Made by a program: the position numbers and the translations under genes. A stretch of DNA of 7,864 nt from an uncultured Porticoccus sp. Lineage in GTDB: Bacteria > Pseudomonadota > Gammaproteobacteria > Pseudomonadales > Porticoccaceae. The notes under the pieces were generated by a model, which saw nothing but the letters and a program-made list of their open reading frames with translations, had not been told where the DNA came from and searched no databases. The number at the start of each line of letters is the position of its first letter. Within the stretch, counting starts at the first letter, position 1. The DNA lies in contig CATLZI010000092.1 in the NCBI GenBank assembly GCA_950063125.1, positions 1 to 7,864 on the forward strand, in the 5' to 3' direction. Shown piece after piece: positions 1-5,528 of this stretch.

Positions 1-362
1 GGCCGCTTCGCTTCCGGTATTTTTTCCCGAAATGGTTTTGTCTCTGCAGGGGGCTCGACAGCCGGCTCGGTTGTCTTCTGAGGCTGTTTTTTTTCAGGGG
101 TGCGGGTGACCACTGGCTCTGGAGCAGGGGATGGTCTGTGCTGCGTGGTGGCAACGGGCTCGACAGCTTTTTGCCCGGACGGTTCGCGGCGGAATGAGAG
201 CGATACCGCCACTGGCGCGGTGTGAAACGAGGATGCCGATTCAGCAGACGGTGCTTCCGTTGGTGGGACAGTGATTGCCCAGCTGTGGGCAGCCACAGCC
301 ATCACCAGGCCCCCGCTCCGCCAAAGTAGTGTTGGCCAGTATTTTTTCAGTGCTTTGCCCAT
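1..362 (-). CDS. tonB: TonB energy-transducing protein, N-terminal part (runs off left edge)
   Basis: Reading the minus strand from ATG at 362-360 gives 120 codons with no stop before the window edge. The protein begins MGKALKKYWPTLLWRSGG, followed by one hydrophobic segment (about residues 11-32, with Trp14, His26 and Trp28). From about residue 34 it is a Pro/Glu/Lys/Arg/Thr-rich stretch. This is the classic TonB layout: cytoplasmic N-terminus, one inner-membrane anchor, then a rigid Pro-rich periplasmic linker. The C-terminal receptor-binding domain lies outside the window. TonB couples the ExbB-ExbD proton-driven motor to outer-membrane receptors, and the divergent heme receptor is its obvious client. 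The textbook SxxxH anchor motif is not plain: the residue four before His26 is Ala22. No strong Shine-Dalgarno precedes the ATG. Other Pro-rich single-pass proteins cannot be fully excluded without the C-terminus, but the context makes TonB likely. Confidence 0.8.
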   Translation of the reverse strand, partial: MGKALKKYWPTLLWRSGGLVMAVAAHSWAITVPPTEAPSAESASSFHTAPVAVSLSFRREPSGQKAVEPVATTQHRPSPAPEPVVTRTPEKKQPQKTTEPAVEPPAETKPFREKIPEAKR

Positions 363-393
363 AGCCGAGATGATTCAAATGTCAGTGGTGCCC

Positions 394-422
394 ATGGTAT
401 ACAGTCAACATCTTTTTGTAAA
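394..422 (-). promoter_or_regulatory. Candidate tonB promoter, overlapped by Fur site
   Basis: On the minus strand a TTTACA -35 box (422-417) is followed after 17 bases by TACCAT (399-394), a 4/6 match to the -10 consensus. The -35 box is the left arm of the Fur-like palindrome. An alternative -10, TATACC at 401-396, has a poorer 15-base spacing. This is pattern matching only. Confidence 0.4.
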
Positions 423-443
423 TGATAATGATTCGTATTTACA
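417..443. promoter_or_regulatory. Fur box (imperfect palindrome) between tonB and heme receptor
   Basis: The outer arms TGTAAAT (417-423) and ATTTACA (437-443) are exact inverted repeats centred on base 430. The centre contains AATGATAATGATT (421-433). Positions 418-436 match the 19-bp Fur consensus at 13 of 19 bases by hand alignment, including a perfect left TGATAAT half. It lies between divergent tonB and receptor genes and overlaps both predicted -35 boxes. Iron-dependent repression of both directions by Fur is the expected regulation of heme uptake in Gammaproteobacteria. Confidence 0.75.
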
Positions 444-466
444 TTTGAGATTGGTGTGTGTAAATT
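438..466 (+). promoter_or_regulatory. Candidate promoter of the heme receptor operon
   Basis: TTTACA (438-443, 5/6 match to the -35 consensus) is followed by a 17-base spacer and TAAATT (461-466, 4/6 match to the -10 consensus). The -35 box is the right arm of the Fur palindrome, a standard position for repression. Transcription would start near 473, leaving a leader of about 110 bases. Confidence 0.5.
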
Positions 467-544
467 GCTGTTCCCATAGTCAAGTAAGTAGTCGGGTAGG
501 TAGATTTGGCTTCTTGCCAAAAGCGTCGCTTTCCTGGGTGCAAT

Positions 545-578
545 TAGTGATGGGGAATAGGGAATAGTGATGGGGAAT
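545..578 (+). repeat. Tandem 14-bp repeat carrying the receptor ribosome-binding site
   Basis: TAGTGATGGGGAAT occurs exactly at 545-558 and again at 565-578, a 20-base period, with another GGGAAT (560-565) between the copies. The second copy puts GGGGAA (572-577) six bases before the receptor ATG at 584, so it is the working Shine-Dalgarno. The first copy is a duplicate of that site. Each copy also contains an ATG (550 and 570) opening a five-codon ORF. The second of these, MGNPL, ends in TGA at 585-587, overlapping the receptor start as ATGA. Confidence 0.8.
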
Positions 579-583
579 CCGTT

Positions 584-2659
584 ATGAACGATCGGCAAAA
601 ACAGAAAAATCCTTTTGCAGTTGGCTGGTATCAACCGGGCCTGCTGCCAACGCTGCTCCTGTCGTTGACATCGGCGGCCACTTTTGCCGCTGCTGTCAAC
701 GACAGTTCTGGTCAGCCTCCAGAATCCTCGGCCTATGAAGTCGCACCGGTGCTGGTCAGTGCAACGCGGGTAGAGCAGGACATTGATGACGTATCCCGCG
801 CCATTGCGGTGGTAGAAGAGGACGAGATAAGAACCATGCAACCCCAGTCGGTGGCGGAAATATTGCGCTATCAGCCAAATATTACGGTGTCTGGTGGCCC
901 CAGGCCCGGTAATCAGTCTGTCAATATCCGGGGGCTGACCGGCCAGAAAGTTCTGCAAACGATAGATGGTGTACGTCAGACATTTGAATCCGGTCATCGC
1001 CCCACCTACTTTTTGGATCCTGAGCTAATCCGTGAAGTCGAAGTTCTCAAAGGGCCCACCAGCAGCCTGTGGGGTTCAGGTGCACTTGGCGGGGTGGTTT
1101 CACAAAATACAATCTCTGCCAGAGATCTGTTGAAGCCTGGCGCCAGTCTGGGTGGCCTGGTCAAATCGGGCTACAACAGTAACAACCATCAGCAGACCAC
1201 CACCACGGCGCTGGCCGGGCGCGTGGGTAATGTGGACCTGTTGGCCAGTGGTTATTACCGGGATGCCAATGATATTGAGCTCGGTAATGGCGACGCCCTG
1301 GCGGGCTCATCCACCCGGGATCAGGGGGGATTGCTGAAGGCAGAATGGCAAATCGACGACCAGCAATCCCTGGCGATTAATTACCGCCGTGCCGAGGTGG
1401 AGGGCAGTGTGCCTTCCAATGGCTCCGCTAATCTGGGTAGCAGCAACTTCCTGATAGACCGGGATCAGCGCGCGACCACCTGGTCGATGGAATACCACCT
1501 GGATACCGATTCACCCCTGGTGAACAGTCGGCTGCTGGCCTATAGAAACAAGGTGGAAATGGATGAATCCAGGGTCAGTGATGGACGCTCCGACTCTACT
1601 GAACTGGTGGTGCGGGGCATTAATCTGAACAATCTTTCCATGATAGGTGATATCGCACTGCTCTACGGGATTGATGGTTATCGAGAAGAATTCGATGCCC
1701 GTCGGGGCGGCATAGACCGCCCTGCACCTCCGGATGCGGAAACCGATGTCTGGGGTGCATTTGTACAGGCCACCGTACCGCTCTCGGAAGCCTGGAAACT
1801 GGAGCTTGGCGTCCGTTATGACCGTTTTGAAACCGAGGCAAAGAACCTCAATGCTGACAGCAGTGACAGCGATGTCTCTCCATCGATTGCTGTCATCTGG
1901 CAGTCATCGGACTGGTTGAAACTGACCCTCCGCCACGATCGGGCATTTCGGGCCCCCGGGGCGGAAGCCCTTTACAGTACGGGAACCCATTTCTGTATGT
2001 TCCCGGGATTTTGCAACAGCTTCCTGCCCAATCCGGATTTGAAGCCCGAGCAAGCGGCCAACACAGAACTGCTGGCCAATATGCAATTCGAGAACCTGTT
2101 TGCCGATGACAGCCTGCGTATCAATGCCGCGGTTTTCCGCAACAAAGTGGATGACTTTATCGAACAGATCGTCACAGACCCCACCTTCTTCCCGGTGATG
2201 GATCCCGGTTATACCACTTGGGTGAATGTGGATGAGGCGGAGATAAAAGGCTATGAGCTGAGTGCGGATTATCGGCTTGACCAGTGGCAGTTGAAACTGG
2301 CCTATGGCCAAACACGGGGTGAGGACGATAAAACCGGTGACGATCTCACCAATATTCCTGCCGATACTTTCTCGGCTGACCTGAATTATCGTTTCGGTGC
2401 CAGGCCATGGTTGGCCGGTGTGCGCTTTACCCATGCTGCCAGGCAGGACCGTACCGACTACCCGGAGAATACGGCTGGTCAGGAGTACAGCGATTACAAC
2501 ATCACGGACCTGTATGCCAGCTGGCAGCCGGAAAGCCTGAACGGCGTCAAGCTTGACCTCACGGTCAACAACGTTACGGACAAGCACTATCGGCGGGCCT
2601 GGGAAGAACTCTATGAGTCAGGACGAGAAATTATCCTGACGGCAACTTACCGTTTCTAG
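584..2659 (+). CDS. TonB-dependent outer-membrane heme/hemoglobin receptor (HemR/HutA type)
   Basis: This 691-residue protein imports heme across the outer membrane using TonB energy. The N-terminus has a long basic region, a hydrophobic core (about 19-36) and a likely signal-peptidase cleavage near residues 35-37. A TonB box follows (VAPVLVSAT, 53-61). The plug domain (about 62-175) includes the conserved run ending GPTSSLWGSGALGG. The rest is a 22-strand-type beta barrel ending in the aromatic C-terminus TATYRF expected for BAM-dependent insertion. Heme-receptor hallmarks are present: plug His138, corresponding by position to the essential plug His of HemR, a FRAP box (455-458), His469 and an NPDL box (483-486, a variant of NPNL). 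The only two cysteines in the protein, C471 and C477, flank this loop. The ATG is fixed by GGGGAA six bases upstream and by the signal peptide. It is the first gene of a unit with hutX and hutZ, which supports heme over siderophore as ligand. Heme versus hemoglobin as the preferred source cannot be told. Confidence 0.93.
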   Translation: MNDRQKQKNPFAVGWYQPGLLPTLLLSLTSAATFAAAVNDSSGQPPESSAYEVAPVLVSATRVEQDIDDVSRAIAVVEEDEIRTMQPQSVAEILRYQPNITVSGGPRPGNQSVNIRGLTGQKVLQTIDGVRQTFESGHRPTYFLDPELIREVEVLKGPTSSLWGSGALGGVVSQNTISARDLLKPGASLGGLVKSGYNSNNHQQTTTTALAGRVGNVDLLASGYYRDANDIELGNGDALAGSSTRDQGGLLKAEWQIDDQQSLAINYRRAEVEGSVPSNGSANLGSSNFLIDRDQRATTWSMEYHLDTDSPLVNSRLLAYRNKVEMDESRVSDGRSDSTELVVRGINLNNLSMIGDIALLYGIDGYREEFDARRGGIDRPAPPDAETDVWGAFVQATVPLSEAWKLELGVRYDRFETEAKNLNADSSDSDVSPSIAVIWQSSDWLKLTLRHDRAFRAPGAEALYSTGTHFCMFPGFCNSFLPNPDLKPEQAANTELLANMQFENLFADDSLRINAAVFRNKVDDFIEQIVTDPTFFPVMDPGYTTWVNVDEAEIKGYELSADYRLDQWQLKLAYGQTRGEDDKTGDDLTNIPADTFSADLNYRFGARPWLAGVRFTHAARQDRTDYPENTAGQEYSDYNITDLYASWQPESLNGVKLDLTVNNVTDKHYRRAWEELYESGREIILTATYRF

Positions 2660-2685
2660 TGGCGACAGGGTATGGGTAACCAACA

Positions 2686-3084
2686 ATGACAGCGTGGGAC
2701 GACAATCAGGGGATGCCCGGGGATCAGGCAGAAGCACTGCTTCGGCTATTGGCCGAGTGGGGCGATACAACTACCGTCATCGTGCACGGCGGTTGTGTGT
2801 TCGAATTCAAGGGGGTTTTTCCCGCCGGTAGCCTGGGGGAGGGTTACTACAATCTCGCCGGTGGCAGTTCGGGACTGCACGGGCACATCAATCTCGGCAG
2901 GATCCGGCAAGTGGCTTTCCAGGCGCGTCCCCACCGGGGCAGGGAAAGCTATGCTTTTGTGTTTCTGGACAAGGAGAACGAACCCATTTTCAAGGTCTTT
3001 CTGGGCAGGGATAACGACGGCGCGTTATTTCCCGGCCAGGTGGCCGAATTTCATCGTATTAAAGAGCACCGCTCGGTGCAGTGA
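2686..3084 (+). CDS. hutX: HutX/ChuX family cytosolic heme carrier
   Basis: The 132-residue product matches the heme-utilisation carrier HutX/ChuX. Recognisable family blocks are VIVHGGCVFEFKG (31-43), the GLHGHINLGRI block (63-73), RPHRGRESYAFVF (81-93) and IFKVFLGRD (101-109). In the family, histidines coordinate heme; H65/H67 and H83 are the candidates here. HutX binds incoming heme in the cytoplasm and passes it to HutZ. Family members are usually about 160-170 residues, so this one lacks part of the N-terminal helical region. The receptor stop 26 bases upstream leaves no space for it unless the genes overlap. The Shine-Dalgarno is weak (GGGT at 2674-2677). A five-codon ORF (MGNQQ, 2672-2689) overlaps the start as ATGA. 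Translation may depend on coupling to the receptor gene. Confidence 0.9.
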   Translation: MTAWDDNQGMPGDQAEALLRLLAEWGDTTTVIVHGGCVFEFKGVFPAGSLGEGYYNLAGGSSGLHGHINLGRIRQVAFQARPHRGRESYAFVFLDKENEPIFKVFLGRDNDGALFPGQVAEFHRIKEHRSVQ

Positions 3085-3103
3085 CGAATCTCAGGAGAGC
3101 AGA

Positions 3104-3628
3104 ATGAAAGAGTCTATTGTGCAGAAACGTATTAATGAAGAAGTGGTCAACTTTATCAGTAGCCGCAAAAGTCTGATGTTATCAACCCTTACAATGGAGG
3201 GAACACCCTATGCCTCCTATGCCCCTTTTGCGATTGGCGAGGAATGTCTGTATGTGCTGATCAGTGAAATTGCTCTGCATGCCGTTAACCTTCAGCATTT
3301 TCCGGAAGCCTCTGTCCTGATCATTGAGGATGAGGACAGTGCCGGCGAGCTGTTCGCCCGGATCAGGGTAAATTACAGCGTGCAGGCAAAACACATTGAG
3401 CCGGATGGCAAGCATTGGGCGGAGGGCATAGCACGATTGGCTGACAGACATGGCGAGCGCATTAATCACCTCAGCCAGTTGGCAGATTTCAAGCTATTTC
3501 GACTTGTTCCCCAGGGTGGACGTTATGTGAAAGGCTTTGGTCGGGCATTTTCCCTGGCGGGAAAAACCCTCGCTGGTGAAACGGTGGATCACCTCAGGGA
3601 TGGTCACCAGAAAAGGGACGTGGCCTGA
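3104..3628 (+). CDS. hutZ: HutZ/HugZ family heme-degrading protein
   Basis: The 174-residue product is a split-barrel (FMN-binding-like fold) heme-utilisation protein. Such proteins bind heme and, in Vibrio cholerae HutZ, oxidatively open the porphyrin to release iron. The N-terminal block SRKSLMLSTLTMEGTPYASY (20-39) and the central AELF-like GELFARIRV block are typical. The C-terminal H168 in DHLRDGHQK is the candidate proximal heme ligand, and D128 in ADFKLFRL the candidate partner corresponding to the Asp-His pair known in V. cholerae HutZ (assigned by eye). Length agrees with bacterial HutZ. The ATG at 3104 is chosen because AGGAGA (3093-3098) lies five bases upstream and the family N-terminus begins here. 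It follows hutX by 19 bases, so the carrier and the degrading enzyme are co-expressed. Confidence 0.92.
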   Translation: MKESIVQKRINEEVVNFISSRKSLMLSTLTMEGTPYASYAPFAIGEECLYVLISEIALHAVNLQHFPEASVLIIEDEDSAGELFARIRVNYSVQAKHIEPDGKHWAEGIARLADRHGERINHLSQLADFKLFRLVPQGGRYVKGFGRAFSLAGKTLAGETVDHLRDGHQKRDVA

Positions 3629-3660
3629 AATATCCATTAACCGGAGAGGGGAGAATCGCT

Positions 3661-4149
3661 ATGGAACCACAATTCCTGTGTGTACATCACAGACAGTTGC
3701 TGTCGGCCAGCCCCTGTATGGCAAGGCGTTACTGGGAGCGGTGTATGCAGGAAGGGCAGGTGCTCATGACACGCAGCCACTATCGGGCAGCGCTGCCCCA
3801 CTTCGGCAGTGGTTTTGAAATTGCCATGATTCTGTTGGCCAATGACTGCCAGCCGGTACAGGTTCAGGGCGGGGGGTATGCCGATGTGGAAAGGCTTGTT
3901 GATGCAGGCCATGGCACGGCTGTCTGTTACAGGCAGCTGGGGCAATTTCACCTCGAGAAGAATTATCTGTTGACGACGTACTATGCGGTACTTGAGGCCG
4001 GTGAATTTGTCCGTAGGGATCAGTCTGTCATTTATCGGGAAGCCATTTCCAGGGCGCTGGAAAAAATCAGCGAAGCCTCCCTGGCCAGCTATGGTCTTCC
4101 CGATAGCGACACCGCTCAGCGCCACATGCTGAGCCGTGCGATGCATTAG
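3661..4149 (+). CDS. Unknown TPR-like protein, last gene of the heme operon
   Basis: I do not recognise a named family. The 162-residue product has no signal peptide or membrane segment, so it is probably cytoplasmic. Residues about 22-58 have TPR-like spacing (Y24/W25, G32, L35, Y41, A43-A44, F48, F52). Residues about 75-112 look like a second helical pair (A82, Y90, LGQ 93-95, then Y102 and Y106-Y107). The N-terminus has the short cluster FLCVHHRQLL (5-14), and cysteines stand at 7, 19, 28, 63 and 89. A strong GGAGAGGGGAGA stretch ends six bases before the ATG. It starts 32 bases after hutZ in the same direction, so it is probably co-transcribed with the heme genes. A scaffold or heme-binding helper role is conceivable from context alone; no catalytic motif supports any specific activity. 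Confidence 0.8.
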   Translation: MEPQFLCVHHRQLLSASPCMARRYWERCMQEGQVLMTRSHYRAALPHFGSGFEIAMILLANDCQPVQVQGGGYADVERLVDAGHGTAVCYRQLGQFHLEKNYLLTTYYAVLEAGEFVRRDQSVIYREAISRALEKISEASLASYGLPDSDTAQRHMLSRAMH

Positions 4150-4238
4150 GATCTGTTCACAATTTTCATCATTGCCCCCAACAGGGTTGTCCACCATCGA
4201 GTCAGTTATTTTCGGCATAACCGCAATAGGGATCGGGG

Positions 4239-4268
4239 TTACCATCTGCCCTTGAGCTTGCCTATACT
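4239..4268 (+). promoter_or_regulatory. Candidate promoter of the dehydrogenase gene
   Basis: TATACT (4263-4268, 5/6 match to the -10 consensus) is preceded after an 18-base spacer by TTACCA (4239-4244, 4/6 match to -35). It sits in the 184-base gap after the heme operon, giving a leader of about 58 bases. A small inverted repeat, TACAT/ATGTA (4288-4292 and 4297-4301), lies in that leader. I saw no Rho-independent terminator for the upstream operon in this gap, so some read-through is possible. Confidence 0.45.
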
Positions 4269-4333
4269 GTGGCACTGTTATGTCGACTACATACCGATGT
4301 AACTGAACACGATAATAACGAGAGGTGGTATCC

Positions 4334-5356
4334 ATGAAAAAAATCAAAGCTGTGGTCTATGGTGTCGGGACAATGAATTCGATCATTACCCGTATGTTGC
4401 TCGACAAGGGGGTCGAAATTATCGGGGCCATTTCCCGCAGCCCGGCAAAAGTCGGCAAGGATCTGGGAGAGCTCACCGGACTCGGACGCCAGCTGGGAGT
4501 CGCCGTGAGCAATGATGCCGCGGAGGTGTTGAGTCGCGGGGCCGATATCGCGGTTATCGCCGTCAACAGCTATATGTCCGATGCACAGGAGCAGCTCCGC
4601 CTGTGTGCCGAGCACGGCGTGAATGCGGTGACATTGTCTGAAGAGGCACTGTACCCGTGGGAAACCTCGCCCGAAATTACTGCAGAGCTGGACGGGATCG
4701 CCAAACGCACCGGTGTGACTTTGACAGGCTCCGGTCATCAGGACAGCTACTGGCTCAATATGGTAAGTATGCTGATGGGTACCACCCACCGTATAGACAC
4801 AGTACTGGGCCAGGCCAGCTGGAATGTCGACGATTACGGCCCCGAACTGGCTCGCGAGCAACAGGTTGGCACCACCCCGGAGCAGTTCAATACGTGGCTG
4901 GAGTCTGCTTCGCGCCCACCCACCTTTGGTCGCAACGTGTTGGATGCACTGGTGGCGGATACCGGGCTGACGCCCGTGTCGATTACCACCACGTCACGGC
5001 CGGTACTGGCGACGGAACCTCTGCCGGTCGCTTCGCTGGGAATCACAGTTCCCGTTGGTCATGTTCTGGGTTTTACCGATATCGATGAAATTAAAACCAG
5101 TGAAGGACCGAGCTTTGTGTTCGAAATGACCGGTTGTGTGTATCGGCCTGATCAGGCTGATATGAACCACTGGAAAATCGTGGGGGAGCCCGACGTTGAG
5201 CTCTCTAATGGGGCTGTTCCCACTGCCATGACCACCTGTACCCAGCTGGTCAATAGAATTCCCGATGTGATTAACGCCCAGCCCGGCTTTATCACTGCCG
5301 AGAAATTACCCCGGCTGCGCTATCGGGCATTCAGTCTGGAAACCTACTTATCCTGA
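4334..5356 (+). CDS. NAD(P)-dependent dehydrogenase, DapB / 2,4-diaminopentanoate dehydrogenase-like
   Basis: This 340-residue protein has an N-terminal Rossmann domain, starting KKIKAVVYGVGTMNS with nucleotide-binding Gly10 and Gly12. A C-terminal dimerisation/substrate domain carries WNVDDYGPELAREQQVGTTP (163-182) and a conserved tail (NRIPDVINAQPGF). From memory the whole layout follows 2,4-diaminopentanoate dehydrogenase and dihydrodipicolinate reductase-like oxidoreductases: MLLDKGVEIIGAISR, KVGKDLGELTGLGRQLGV and ALYPW all have counterparts. Two places differ. The third Rossmann glycine is Asn15. The active-site loop usually read GTGINPGF is GSGHQDSYW (132-140). The substrate is therefore unlikely to be simply diaminopentanoate; an amino- or imino-acid-type carbonyl/amine reaction is only an inference. 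The start is ATG 4334, not GTG 4325: AGAGG (4321-4325) lies eight bases before the ATG and family proteins begin there. It is probably cytosolic and transcribed alone. Confidence 0.82.
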   Translation: MKKIKAVVYGVGTMNSIITRMLLDKGVEIIGAISRSPAKVGKDLGELTGLGRQLGVAVSNDAAEVLSRGADIAVIAVNSYMSDAQEQLRLCAEHGVNAVTLSEEALYPWETSPEITAELDGIAKRTGVTLTGSGHQDSYWLNMVSMLMGTTHRIDTVLGQASWNVDDYGPELAREQQVGTTPEQFNTWLESASRPPTFGRNVLDALVADTGLTPVSITTTSRPVLATEPLPVASLGITVPVGHVLGFTDIDEIKTSEGPSFVFEMTGCVYRPDQADMNHWKIVGEPDVELSNGAVPTAMTTCTQLVNRIPDVINAQPGFITAEKLPRLRYRAFSLETYLS

Positions 5357-5398
5357 CAGAGCTGCCCTGAGGTCGGAAGGTGTGTGGACAACCGAGGA

Positions 5399-5442
5399 CG
5401 ATACCCGGTGGTTGGATTATCCCAATCCTCTACCGGGTATCG
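5399..5442. repeat. Perfect 11-bp inverted repeat (large hairpin)
   Basis: CGATACCCGGT (5399-5409) pairs exactly with ACCGGGTATCG (5432-5442). A second small stem forms inside the loop: TTGG (5412-5415) with CCAA (5422-5425) around ATTATC. It begins 43 bases after the dehydrogenase stop and ends 86 bases before the next gene. There is no T-run on either side, so it is not a typical Rho-independent terminator. It could be an RNA-stabilising hairpin, a Rho-associated element, a dispersed palindromic repeat or a protein-binding site. Confidence 0.7.
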
Positions 5443-5528
5443 GTCTAAAATGTCGTTTGGATCGTAGGAGTACTGATTGGCCGCTTTCCCACCGCGGTTG
5501 TTATGAACCCTGCGACACGAGAATGACT

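Noticed and set aside
347..997. Long minus-strand open frame of 216 codons over the receptor 5' end
   Set aside because: It overlaps tonB, the Fur region and the signal peptide/plug codons of a clear receptor gene. Its product is low-complexity and unlike any family I know.
1904..2587. Minus-strand open frame of 227 codons within the receptor
   Set aside because: It lies wholly inside conserved receptor barrel codons, with no ribosome site or family features. It is an antisense shadow of biased codon use.
2795..3103. N-terminal extension of hutZ reaching back through hutX
   Set aside because: The extension is the off-frame reading of hutX. AGGAGA before ATG 3104 and the family N-terminus fix the start at 3104.
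4311..4325. Possible second Fur site (GATAATAAC) before the dehydrogenase
   Set aside because: Only one weak half-site is seen, with no matching inverted half.
3637..4347. Minus-strand open frame of 236 codons opposite the TPR-like gene
   Set aside because: The rightward gene has a strong ribosome site, operon spacing and TPR-like pattern. The antisense product has no recognisable features.
4262..4861. Minus-strand open frame of 199 codons over the dehydrogenase start
   Set aside because: It covers the Rossmann-domain codons of a recognisable enzyme and its promoter; it is a shadow.
5382..5528. 49-residue N-terminal extension of the small DUF6435-like protein from GTG 5382
   Set aside because: GGAAGG is only one base from the GTG, the extension contains the inverted repeat, and the family starts at MFGxF.
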